From Neostapfia colusana (taxonomy: Eukaryota; Streptophyta; Magnoliopsida; Poales; Poaceae), in NCBI GenBank assembly GCA_030760725.1, contig JASWHV010000012.1, positions 51,243,652 to 51,307,651 on the forward strand: DNA of 64,000 nt, in the 5' to 3' direction. The stretch's first letter is position 1. Each line of letters starts with the position of its first letter. Of the stretch, positions 22,186 to 32,344 are shown one piece after another. The notes beneath the pieces are model-generated. The model saw only the letters and a list, made by a program, of their open reading frames with translations, ran no database searches and was not told the origin of the DNA. A program made the position numbers and the translations under genes.

Positions 22186-23100
22186 GAACCCGAAACACCC
22201 CTTGGTCGTAACATCTTCCCAAGCCGATAACTTAGAGGCCCTAGCCCCCAACTCGCCGAGCTAACCCCTTCGCCGGAGTTCAACCACCGGTGAGACCGCC
22301 GACGAGCCTGTCACAATCGCCCTCGCCGGAAGAGAGCCGAGGATCTGTCTTGCTGCCATTGCTAGGAGGAAGGCCCCAAAGAAGTAAGGTAGGTCTCCAT
22401 TACCACCTTATGATGTCATCGCTGTTTCTTTGCATCTGTTTCTTTGATCCCTTCAAACAGAAGCTTTTTCGTGTGGACAGATCACGTGTTGATCTATTTT
22501 TAACAGTTGAATTGATATAGATCTTGAGTCGAGATCATCACCACATCCACACTTGATCCTTACATCTTTGTTCATCGTAAAACCCCATGCAAGCCATTAA
22601 AACATGCAAGAACACGTACAAACTGATCTAATGAAACAGCACCATAGGATCAGCATGCATATGCACCATTGCATCTTCAGTAAAGTTTGTGCATGATATT
22701 TGATTGCTGTAAATTTTGTATGTGTGTGATCGTAAGTAGAAGGACAAGCTCAGGGAGCTATCTACGAAGGACTACAACACCAAGACTTCGAGATCAGTGA
22801 GCAACAGAAGCCACAGGAACAAGGCAAGTGCACCGTGACCATATTGATCCCATGTTTTGAAACTGTTTTGTTTGCGAAAACTGTGTATGCAAGAGTTAAC
22901 TTGATGGGAAACCATTTATAGGAGTTTACTAGTTTTGCTAACCACTCTTATCGCCAGGGAAGTTTATGAGTCAGGTATGGTCGTTATTGCGTTTTGCTTC
23001 ACTAATCTACGGGTTATGGGAAGCGAGATAGAATGTGTCTAGCTACTGCACTCATATGAATAATGATAATGAGAAATTGACTTGCCGTAGATCTCAGGAC

Positions 23101-23105
23101 CGGTT
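23101..23105 (-). repeat. Target site duplication CGGTT, left copy of B
   Basis: CGGTT precedes the LTR of B and is repeated at 35765-35769. Joining the flanks restores GGACCGGTTCATGC, the unbroken sequence seen in the other family 2 LTRs. Confidence 0.95.
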
Positions 23106-26100
23106 TGTCACACCCGGTTTCTCCGAAGAACAACCGAGTGAATATCACATGTATGCCAGGATCATTTTCTCATACATGTGAGGACAAATAGTGAAGCATC
23201 ATTTATTACAAGCCAGGTGTCAAATATAAATAAGTCTTACATAGCATATGTCTCGATGGACGATAATAAGTTCATAACAAGTAAATAAAATAGCAGCGGA
23301 ATAATTATTCTTGTGGGCTCTGTCACAGGCGTTGCCCGGGGACTCCATGAACCTAGAAACCTTCTTCGGGTCCAAAGTATTGGTCATTAAACACCACTTC
23401 ATTATCTTGACCTGAGCAGCAATATAAACCAACAAATATGCAAGGTTGAGTACCAATGGTACTCAGCAAATGTGGGAAAGTTATGTCATGCATGGCTAGA
23501 ACAAGGAGAGGTTGAACTCATGGTTAAAGCACTACGCATTTAATACCTATCACCTTAGCTTATTAAGCACCTACATTACTACATAGATGAAATGGTCCCA
23601 AACTCCCAACCCATCATTATAATCAAATAACCATAACATCATCTCCAATGTTAAGCTCCCCGCTTAACATCCACAACTTCCAAGCCATCATCCTCTAATC
23701 ATGATTAAGTCCAAGCCGCTCTTGACCGTGAGCACGGCTGTCATGACAGTTTTGACTCTGCAGAGTTTGCACCACTGTACCCACATGTAGTGATTTCATC
23801 CCCCGTTGCCGGGTGGACTAAAAGAACCTCCATTATGCCAGTGGCTACGAACCACATTGACACTTCCCAGGTGTGTAGCCAGGAGATCACTACGAAGCCT
23901 TTACAAAGGGATTCCCGACGAGCGTGGGCCCACTGAGGTTTCACCCCTAACAGCATACAAGAGGCTCCAACCCCGCTGCAGTGGCCCCCTCTTGAGCCTT
24001 GCGGTTCATATGGTAGTCCAGCTGACACCTATTCCCCGCACCATCCAACACACCCATACTACGCCGGGGATACACCTAATTAATTGGCCAATCTGCCCCA
24101 TCTCAGCATGTGGTTGGCACGGTAAAGCCAGGTTACATGCTCCATGAACCGGTCCTTAGGATCTAGGCAACTACTAAACACAAACCCGAGTCTCGTGCAC
24201 CCAGCACCAACCAAATCATCCAACTTGCCTCGATCCCTACCTCTACATAACTCATAATATCTCATTCAAGAGTAAGGTAAATAAATTGATGATCTCATAT
24301 CCCAATTATCCCATTCTAAGCATGGCTAAGCATAAGCATAATAATAAATGGCATGATAAAATAAATCCCAACCCAAGCTACAAGGAAACAAGGTAATGCA
24401 ATTCTAGGGAAACTTCCTAGCATGGGTTTCATAGTTCAATTGACAATGCAAATAATTCTATCTACACATCCTAGTATAGGATCAAAGTGGTCAAGGACAC
24501 ATGCCTCCTTCCTGCTGCTCTTGGAATGGGTAGTCCTGATCTTGGAAAGGAAGAACTTGCTCTGAAGCAGGTTCTACTCATACCATCACACATAGCAAAA
24601 GAAAACAACAAGTCATAAGACATAGTTCATACTTCCACTTCATACAAACCACACATTCACATTTATGAAAGCCATTCACAATTCTATGTGTTGTGGTTAC
24701 TCTATGTGTGTTGATTTTGGCTTACAGGCACTTTTAAACATGTACATATGATTCCTATTTTTGTATTCATGTTCATGTTGGCATAGTATATATGAATTTC
24801 TAATTTAAATAAATCCCTTATATTTAATTGATACACATTTTAGCTACCAAGTATGCATGAAAGGTATTTTCCTACTTCATATGTGTCTTCAAACCTTCTA
24901 CCAACCCTAAACTGAATTCTTTGTATTTTGGAAACTTCATTTATCATTTTCTAGTTATTTATACCTAGCTTGCTATATTTTCAGATTTATTTCTTATGCC
25001 TAAATGTGCACTTTATTATGAAAATAGTAAGACACCTCATCTAAAAAGAATAGGTTTTGGGTCTAAAATATTAAATAATATATTTTTGAACTTCTCTTCT
25101 GATGTGAACTATTTTACATTTATTTTACTAATTTTCAGAATTATTCTCTACTTAAAAATGTGTCCCTATTACTAATAAGTGTGAATAATCAATTAAACAG
25201 ATTCATTTCAGCAAAAAATCTATTTTTATCTCACTCCAAAGTTTTCCAAATACTAGGAAAGTTTTTAATTTGAATTTACAATGTGTTTGTCCCATCTTTT
25301 AAATTTTAAATACTAAACACATAGTCAAATTCCTAAATTTAATATCACATAGGGTTAAAAGGGTAAATTCACCCCACTACAGGGTCTATTATATTATTTT
25401 AGGAATTTCCAGGGGTCTAACTACGCATAACAGAGGGATTTTGCTAATTTTTATTAAGTCCAGGGGCTAAAACTGATTTTTAATTGAATTTACATGAATT
25501 TCTGAAGTTCCAGGGGCTAGATCTGAAGTTTCCGGGGCTAGCTCTTATTTTCCGAGAACCCCAGGGGGTAGCGCGTAAGAATTCCAGCCTTTATAACGTG
25601 GGGCTGACGTGGACCGTCCGATTTAAAACAGACGGTTGAGATTATAACGTCGAACCGGTACGCGGGGATTTAAATTCTACCGTGCGATTTAAAATAGACG
25701 GCGCACAAGCGGCCACGTCGCTCTGATCGAGCGCGGGCGGCGCTGCCCGCCGGCGCACGGCGGCGGACGGCGGCGATCTCGCCGGAGAGTTTCGGATCTT
25801 CGTCAATTCTTCCTAAAACTGTGATTTTATGACATAGATCGGTGGAGGGGAAGTCGGGGATCTCACCTCGGGTGTTTTCTTGAGCTCGGAGGGCCTGGAA
25901 AGCGACCGGCAACGAGGTCCGACGTGAACTCACGGCGAAGCTCGTCGGCGCTGTGTTTGAACCGCAAACCACCGAGTTTTCTGCACCTGCGAGGTTCCCC
26001 GGAGGCGGTGGATCAAGACCAGCGAGTTAGATCAAAATTCCCGAGCAAAGATCGAGCAGAATTCGCCGGAGAAGCTCGGGTTCTCACCGGAGAGAAAAAC

Positions 26101-26542
26101 GGCGGATCGTGGGGAAAAACGGGACGATGCCGGGGTTTTTATAGACGGGGGAGGGCGGCGGGGTGGTTTAGATCGAGCTGGAGTCTTCTGGGACCGGGAG
26201 TCGGCTCGGAACGCGCGGTTTTCCGGTCGGTTACGATCGCGCGCGCACGGGGAAACAGTCCCGGGTTCGGACGAGCGGGAGCTCGGGGATGAAAGGTGGG
26301 TCCCGCCTGTCTGCGAGAGGGGGCGCGGGCGCGCGGCTGCGGGCTGGCGCGGGTTTTGGGTGGGCTGGCTGGTGGGTTTCGGCCCACTGGCCGGGAGGGT
26401 TTGTTTTTTTCATTTTCTTTTTCTTTTTCATTTCTGTTTTGAGTTTAATTTGAATTCCAGTTTGAATTTGAATTTTTGCAACACATGCAGTACGTCCAAA
26501 TTTTTTTAAATTCCCCTCTTGACAGGATTTTGGGGTGTTACA
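23106..26542 (-). repeat. 3' LTR of B (3437 bp)
   Basis: On the plus strand it runs TGTCACACCC...TGTTACA, next to the PPT on its right side and the CGGTT duplication on its left. The TATA box (TATAAAAA on the minus strand) is at 26136-26143. The block shared with family 2 is at about 23700-24160. Confidence 0.96.
26136..26143 (-). promoter_or_regulatory. TATA box in 3' LTR of B
   Basis: The minus strand reads CTATAAAAACCCCGGCATCG, the same place as TATATAAACCCCGG in E1. Confidence 0.6.
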
Positions 26543-26546
26543 GCTC

Positions 26547-26556
26547 TACCCCCCTT
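26547..26556 (-). promoter_or_regulatory. Polypurine tract of B
   Basis: The minus strand reads AAGGGGGGTA just inside the 3' LTR. The same sequence is next to the LTR of K (58551-58560). Confidence 0.88.
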
Positions 26557-27066
26557 AAAAGAAATCTCGTCCTCGAGATTGGGGTTCTAAGAGAACAATT
26601 CCGGAAATTGTGCCTTAAGCTCATCTTCTCGTTCCCAGGTGGCTTCCTCTTCCGAGTGATGCTTCCACTGCACCTTGCACATCCGGATTCTTTATTTCTT
26701 GTGAGGCGTTCCATTGTCTCCAAAATCTTGTATGGTTGCTCGACATAAGACAGATCCTCAGCTACGTCAACCTCATTCATGGGTAACACCTCTTCAGGCG
26801 TTCTCAGACATTTCTTGAGTTGTGACACAAGGAATACATCGTGCACATCCGATAGGCGAGCCGGTAATTCTAGTTGATACGCCACTTCGCCTTTCCTCTC
26901 CAGTACTTGAAAGGGTCCGATGTATCGAGGTGACAACTTCCCTTTCACCTTGAACCGACGAAGTCCTCGGATAGGGGACACCTTGAGATAGACATAGTCT
27001 CCCACGTTGAAAACGAGCTCTCTTCTCCGTACATCGGCATAGCTCTTTTGCCGTGTCTGTGCTATC
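26557..27066 (-). pseudogene. Integrase C-terminal barrel and chromodomain of B (frameshifted)
   Basis: It reads GDYVYLKVSPIRGLRRFKV, YIGPFQVLERKGEVAYQLEL, HDVFLVSQLKKCL and then chromodomain sequence. A frameshift in the chromodomain turns the expected EAEATWERED into RKRKPPGNEK, and translation then runs past the normal FPDLFS-stop into the LTR. A TAG at about 27067 (Leu expected, RTN-stop-RIAQ) separates it from the main pol ORF. Confidence 0.85.
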
Positions 27067-27068
27067 CT

Positions 27069-29120
27069 CTAGTTGGTGCGAATTTCCCTCACTTTCGCCT
27101 TGGCTTCTTGTAGTACTTCGGGACCAAACACTTTACTTTCCCCTGTTTGGTTCCAAAATAGGGGAGTTCTACACTTCCTCCCGTACAAAGCTTCAAACGG
27201 TGACATCTTCACACTAGCCTGATAGCTGTTGTTATAGGAGAACTCTGCATATGGTAAGTTCTTGTTCCAACTCCGGTTGTTTTTGAGTGCACACGCCCTC
27301 AGCATATCTTCAAGAATCTGATTGGTTCTTTCCGTCTGCCCGTCAGTTTGGGGATGATAGGCAGAGCTAAAATTCAGATGGGTTCCCATGGTTTCATGCA
27401 ACTTCTGCCAGAACCTTGAGGTGAACTGTGTCCCTCGATCCGACACTATCTTCTTTGGCACCCCATGGTAACACCCGATCCTTGACATGTACAACTCCGC
27501 CAATTTGGATCTGCTGTAGCTTTCTTTCATGGGGATGAGATGAGCTACCTTGGTTAGCCTGTCGATGATGACCCATATTGAATTATATCCTGATTGGGTC
27601 CTAGGCAGTCCCACTATGAAATCCATACCGATTTCTTCCCATTTCCATTCAGGCACTTTGAGTGGTTGCAATAATCCCGCGGGTCGTTGATGTTCTGCTT
27701 TCACCAGCTGACATGTGTCACATAGGGCAACATGTTCCGCGACATCTCGCTTCATGCCATACCACCAATACCTGCTCCTGAGGTCCTGGTATATCTTCGT
27801 ACTCCCAGGCTGAATGGAATAGTCAGAATCGTGAGCCTCCTTCAAAATCAATTTATGGATCTTCTTTTCTTCTGGCACACAGATTCTTTTCCCGTGCCAC
27901 ACCGTTCCTTGTTCATCCTCTCTGAAACCAGGGGCTTTATTTTCCTTGATGAGTTGCCTGATTTCTTGTATCTTCTCGTCATCCTTTTGACCCTCGCGTA
28001 CTTCTTGCTCTAGTGTGGAGTCCACTTCCATGGCGATGGCTTCACCACTATTCACAAGGCATAGATTGAGCCTTATAACCTCGTCCTTCAATTCTGCAGG
28101 CATGTCCTTCAAGCTCAACGTATTGACCTGCACTTTCCGACTTAAAGCATCTGCCACGATGTTTGCTTTCCGAGGATGATAGTTGATGCCCACATCAAAG
28201 TCATTGATTAGCTCTAACCATCTCCTTTGTCTGAGGTTGAGATCTGGCTGTGTGAAAATGTACTTTAAACTCTTATGATCCATATATATCTCTGTCCTCT
28301 TCCCCATCAAGTAGTGCCGCCAAATTTTCAACGCGTGTACCACTACGGCTAGCTCTAGGTCATGTGTTGGATAGTTCTTCTCGTGCTTCCGGAGCTGCCG
28401 GGATGCATAAGCAACGACATGCCCTTCTTGCATGAGAACACATCCCAACCCGTTTCCAGAGGCATCGCAGTACACCGTGAAGTTCTTCTGCATATCTGGC
28501 ATAATTAGCACTGGGGCTGTTGTCAATCTTTTCTTTAACTCCTGAAAACTCGTCTCGCACTGCGGCGTCCATGTGAATGTGATTCCCTTCTCCAACAGTT
28601 TGGTGAGAGGTCTCAAGATCTTAGAGAATCCCTCAATAAACAGTCGATAGTATCCTGCCAATCCCAAGAAGCTTCGAACTTCCGCGACATTTTCAGGGGT
28701 CTTCCACTTCTGTATATCCTTGATTTTGGCGGGATCCACGGAGATTCCTCCCTCCGAGATGATATGTCCTAAGAAGGGAACTCTCTTCAGCCAAAACTCA
28801 CACTTGCTCAACTTGGCATATAGTTGGTGTTCTCTCAACCTCTGCAACACCAACGTTAGATGTTTCTCATGTTCCTCTTCATCTTTGGAGAAAACGAGAA
28901 TGTCATCTATGAAAACCACCACAAATTTGTCCAGATATTCCATGAATACCTTGTTCATGAGATACATGAAGTATGCCGGGGCATTAGTTAGCCCGAAAGG
29001 CATGACGGTGTATTCATACAGTCCGTACCGATATACAAAAGTTGTCTTTGGAATATCAGCTTGCCTTAAGTTGGTGGTATCCCAACCTGAGATCAATTTT
29101 CGAGAACACACAAGCTCCAC
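27069..29120 (-). pseudogene. RT palm, RNase H and integrase of B (683 codons open)
   Basis: This is the longest ORF in B. It has RT with FGLTNAPAYFMYLMNK and the VVVFIDDILVFSKDEE catalytic site, FLGHIISEGGISVDP, RH (YCDASGNGLGCVLMQEG, YPTHDLELAVVVHALK, YMDHKSLKYIF, VADALSRKVQV), then the IN zinc finger and core (MDFIVGLPRTQSGYNS, IVSDRGTQFTSRFW, YHPQTDGQTERTNQ), giving D, D and E. In the zinc finger the His of SIHPGST is Gln. The ORF start is not natural: a 5-nt deletion near 29070 shifts the frame from the upstream PR-RT part. Confidence 0.92.
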
Positions 29121-29943
29121 TCAACTGATCAAACAAGTCTTCAATGCGGGGTAATGGGTACTTGTTCTTGATGGTTACCTCATTCAAGGCACGGTAGTCC
29201 ACGCATAACCTTTGGGTTTCGTCCTTCTTGGGCACAAATATCACTGGAGCTCCCCAAGGTGAGGAACTAGGACGAATATACCCCTTCTCCATCAATTCTC
29301 TCAAATGATCCTTGAGTTCTCCCAGCTGCTTGGAGTCCATCCGATAAGGTCTCTTGTATATCGGGGCTGTTCCAGGCACTAGCTCAATTGCGAATTCCAC
29401 TTCACGATCAGGAGGCATTCCTGGCAACTCCTCCAGAAAAACATCTGGATATTCCCTGATGATCCTGATCTCCTCCACTTTCAGCTCAACTTGATTTAAT
29501 TTAATGTCCCTCCTAGGCTCTTGTATTGTTATAAACTTTACTCTTGTGCCACTAGGGTGAGTTAGTTCCACCGTTCTGGTCGAACAATGGATGATTCCTT
29601 TATGTTTGGTCAACCAATCCATACCCAAGGTAATATCTATCCCTTGTGAATCTATCACTATGAGGTTAGCAATAAATACTACCCCATTAATGTCTAGGTT
29701 CACTTTGGGACACACTTGTCTTGTCCTTATTTCTCCACCTGGAGAGTTTACTGCTAGCATATGGTTCATTTGTGTTGTTGCTAGGTCATGCTTCTTAACA
29801 AACCCTTGGGCAATGAACGAGTGGGTAGCAGCAGAATCAAACAAAAGGGTTGCAATGTGTAAATTGGCAGGAAACTTACCAACTACCACGTCAGGTGCCT
29901 CTTGCGCTTCCTCCATGGTGACGTGGTTCACCCGTCCTCTCAT
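29056..29943 (-). pseudogene. Protease and RT N-terminus of B
   Basis: It contains MRGRVNHVTMEEAQEAPD, the protease with LLFDSAATHSFIA (Gly of DSG changed to Ala), IDITLGMDWLTKH, EELPGMPPDREVEF, then the RT fingers (YIRPSSSPWGAPVIF, LCVDYRALNEVT, VFSKIDLRLGYHQL). It ends in a frameshift caused by a 5-nt deletion relative to K in the segment QLKIRQTD. The altered protease triad alone would probably block polyprotein processing. Confidence 0.9.
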
Positions 29944-31050
29944 TACATTCTGCTGTTGTGGCTGCGTGGGCTTCTTCTTTGGTCACTTATGGGCGTAGTG
30001 CCCCACTTCACCACAGTTGAAACATTGCACCCCAACCTTAGGTGCCTGGCCTTTGTTGTCTTGGGGTTGGTTTGGAGGTCCTTGTACTACTGGTCGAGGT
30101 GGATATGCGGGGCGAGGCTGCTGTACAAACTGACGTTGTGGCTGTGCTGGTGCTGCCGGAGGCCTGTAGTTCGGGTTGTACCCTCTTGGTGCTGAGTAGG
30201 GTACCGCAGCACGGTTCGTCTGCCCTGCGGGTTGCTGCATCAGATGTGGGCGGGTGTTGCTCCTTGAGGCTTGGTGTGACCACCCGGCCTTCCTCTTGTT
30301 CCCATTTTCCAAGGCCTTCAGCTTCCTTTCTACCACAAATGCTCTGTCCACCATCTTTTGGAAACTTTCATACTCGTTGGAGGATGTTGCACACTGCATT
30401 TCTGCGGTAAGTCCTTCCACGAAACAATCATGTTTCTGCTCATCAATCTCTATGTCCCGTGGGGCATGACGGGAGAGTTGAGTAAATTTAGTGAGGTATT
30501 CCCTCATAGTCATGTTTCCTTGCTGCAGCCCCAAGAACTCCTTCATCTTGTTTTTGAGTTCACCCCTTGGTATGTAATGGTTGCGGAAGCTACGCTTGAA
30601 CTCTTCCCAAGTGATGTTCTCAGGGTCATGATGGGCGGCCACGGTGGTGGTCCATCAATCAGCAGCAGGTCCATGCAATTGATGAGAGGCAAACAGCACC
30701 CTCTCATACCCTTGGCACTGTATGATCCTCATCTTGCTCTCAATAGTCTTTAGCCAATCATCTGCCTCCAGAGGTTCAGCAGCACTCGCAAACTTTGGAG
30801 GTTGAGTTCCTAGAAACTCACTCAACCTTGGTTGGCGTGGTGCAGCTTGTGGAGGTGGAACTTGATGCATGTTGGCCACCACTTGAGTCAGGTTCTGGAT
30901 GAGCTGATTTTGATTCTCAAGCATTTGGTGGATGGGATCAACTCCCTCATGGCGTCCACCCCTGTCTTGGCTCCCAGAAAGATGAGAGTTGCATGCCTCA
31001 TCGTTGTTGTTGGCGGGGTTGGCAGCACGACCCTTTCCTCTTCCGGCCAT
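29944..31050 (-). pseudogene. gag of B with two in-frame stops
   Basis: The start Met at 31050 gives MAGRGKGRAANPANNND, followed by a Gln-rich segment, EADDWLKTIESKM, the capsid core (ITWEEFKRSFRNHYIPRG, YLTKFTQLSRHAPRD) and a basic Pro/Gln linker to a CCHC knuckle. TGA at 30655-30657 replaces the first Trp of ADWW. A second TGA near 29981 replaces the last Cys of the zinc knuckle (GHYAHK-stop). The start is supported by the same Met and context in K at 63058. Confidence 0.9.
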
Positions 31051-31350
31051 CTGGCATGATCAACTAATGTTAATTTAAAGCATTACGTATCATCTTACTA
31101 CTTTCACTTGTTTTTTACTTTGAAGTGTTGAGGCTTTGTTATACTTTCTGGGGGTTCATGTCTCACAAAAATAAATGCACTATTATTTCATGTGGGTTCA
31201 CACACCAAAGCAAAACAATCTGAAGACGAGGCTGTGGACAATTGCTCATGGCTTCCACAACTCACGTCACACACCAAGCATTAACACACCATTTACTAAG
31301 GTAACGACTCGACTATTCGACATCTTGCTAACTAAGGGAAAGACTCTACA

Positions 31351-32127
31351 CTAATCGTATTCCTGAGATGGCTCCTCGGGATCTTCCTCATTATTGCGGC
31401 TACCTTCTGACTCTGCTTTGGGTGGGGAGGCTGCTGGTGGAGAAGTGTGACGACGCCTGATCGCCCGGCGATCTGGGGAGTCAGGAGTCCATGTATCGTT
31501 CACGGTGACACACAGTTCATTCCCATCTCCTCTTTCTCTCGCCCTCAAGCAGGCTCGAAGCAACGCCTCGGTTTCCTTCAGGGTGTCACGAACATCCTGA
31601 AGCTCCTGCTAACACACCTGCAGTCGAGTGCTAAGCATAGCAGCATCCTCCAAGCACAGGTCCATGTGCTCATGGGAAGTCCCCTGCTGCACTGGCGGGT
31701 ACTTGTACTCCGTGGTACCACTCTCACGTTGGAGGACATACATGTACTCAGTCCTGTCCAGGTGGCGATGATAGATGTGACTCTAGCAGGTGATGGCCTC
31801 CCAGGTTCCTTCTCCGCATCTACCTGTGTCGCTCGACAAGGTAGAGAGCGGTGGATTTTAAGCAACTGATTTTCATGGATAATCCTCATCTTTGAACTCC
31901 ATTCTTCCCTCTTTTTCACGGATCGTCCTGGTGGAGCTATAGTGTATGATTAGCTTGCCCGTATTGCCGGCGGCTTGGAGCATACGTCGAAGACGGCGCA
32001 ACAAGCCTCCTACTGCCAAACCGTAGGAAAGGTACGTCACCGGACGGCTCTCCTCTCTTTGGGCAAGGGCAACTACGGGAACTCTCCCTCCTGTGGACTT
32101 GCGAGCGGTGCAAATCATGCAAACCAT
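31351..32127 (-). pseudogene. orf0 of B: uncharacterised ORF upstream of gag
   Basis: It lies between PBS and gag on the same strand. It starts MVCMICTARKSTGGRVPVVA directly after an in-frame TAG, continues through LIIHYSSTRTIREK, MRIIHENQLLKIHRS, INRRHLDRTEYMYVLQRES, EYKYPPVQQGTSHEHMD and LEDAAMLSTRLQ, and ends GSRNNEEDPEEPSQEYD. Two small frameshifts (near 31905 and 31810) and one stop (near 31617) break it; the parts read in order make about 255 residues. K carries the same ORF with its own single stop, so the shared frame is not chance. No domain is recognised. The C-terminal third is charged and predicted disordered (RRRH, EEDPEE). An orf0 before gag has, as I recall, been noted in rice RIRE3-type elements. 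Confidence 0.7.
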
Positions 32128-32327
32128 CTAAAACAAAAAGCATTTAAACTTAGGTTAGATAAACTTTTAAACAAAAATCCTATTTTGAATGAAAGTTGGG
32201 GTAAGATGAAGAAAGTGACTCATTAAATAACACTTTTCAACACACACCTTGTAAAATAGTTTTTAAGAAAATAGGGTCCTTAAATACGTCCATTTCTACC
32301 TAGGTCCACGTTCCTACGGGCAACCTT
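32128..32327 (-). other. Leader between PBS and orf0 of B
   Basis: About 200 bp, A+T-rich, with no coding signal. It contains the in-frame stop just before the orf0 start. Confidence 0.6.
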
Positions 32328-32340
32328 GGCTCTGATACCA
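32328..32340 (-). promoter_or_regulatory. Primer binding site of B (initiator-Met tRNA type)
   Basis: The minus strand reads TGGTATCAGAGCC four bases after the 5' LTR end (TGTGACA, GAAG). The sequence is the same as in A2. Confidence 0.93.
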
Positions 32341-32344
32341 CTTC

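Larger units (their letters stand above)
20945..23105 (+). repeat. 3' LTR of C, first part (U3 and R)
   Basis: It begins TGTGACACCC, carries the minisatellite at 21100-22000, a TATA box at 22178-22185 and a leader. It is broken at GGACCGGTT by insertion of B. It resumes at 35770 with CATGCCAGCC. The two parts together make about 3.32 kb. Confidence 0.92.

Noticed and set aside
31578..31919. Arg/Ser-rich ORF over the leader of B (and 63615-63917 in K)
   Set aside because: Out-of-frame reading of orf0; the orf0 frame is the one conserved at residue level between B and K.
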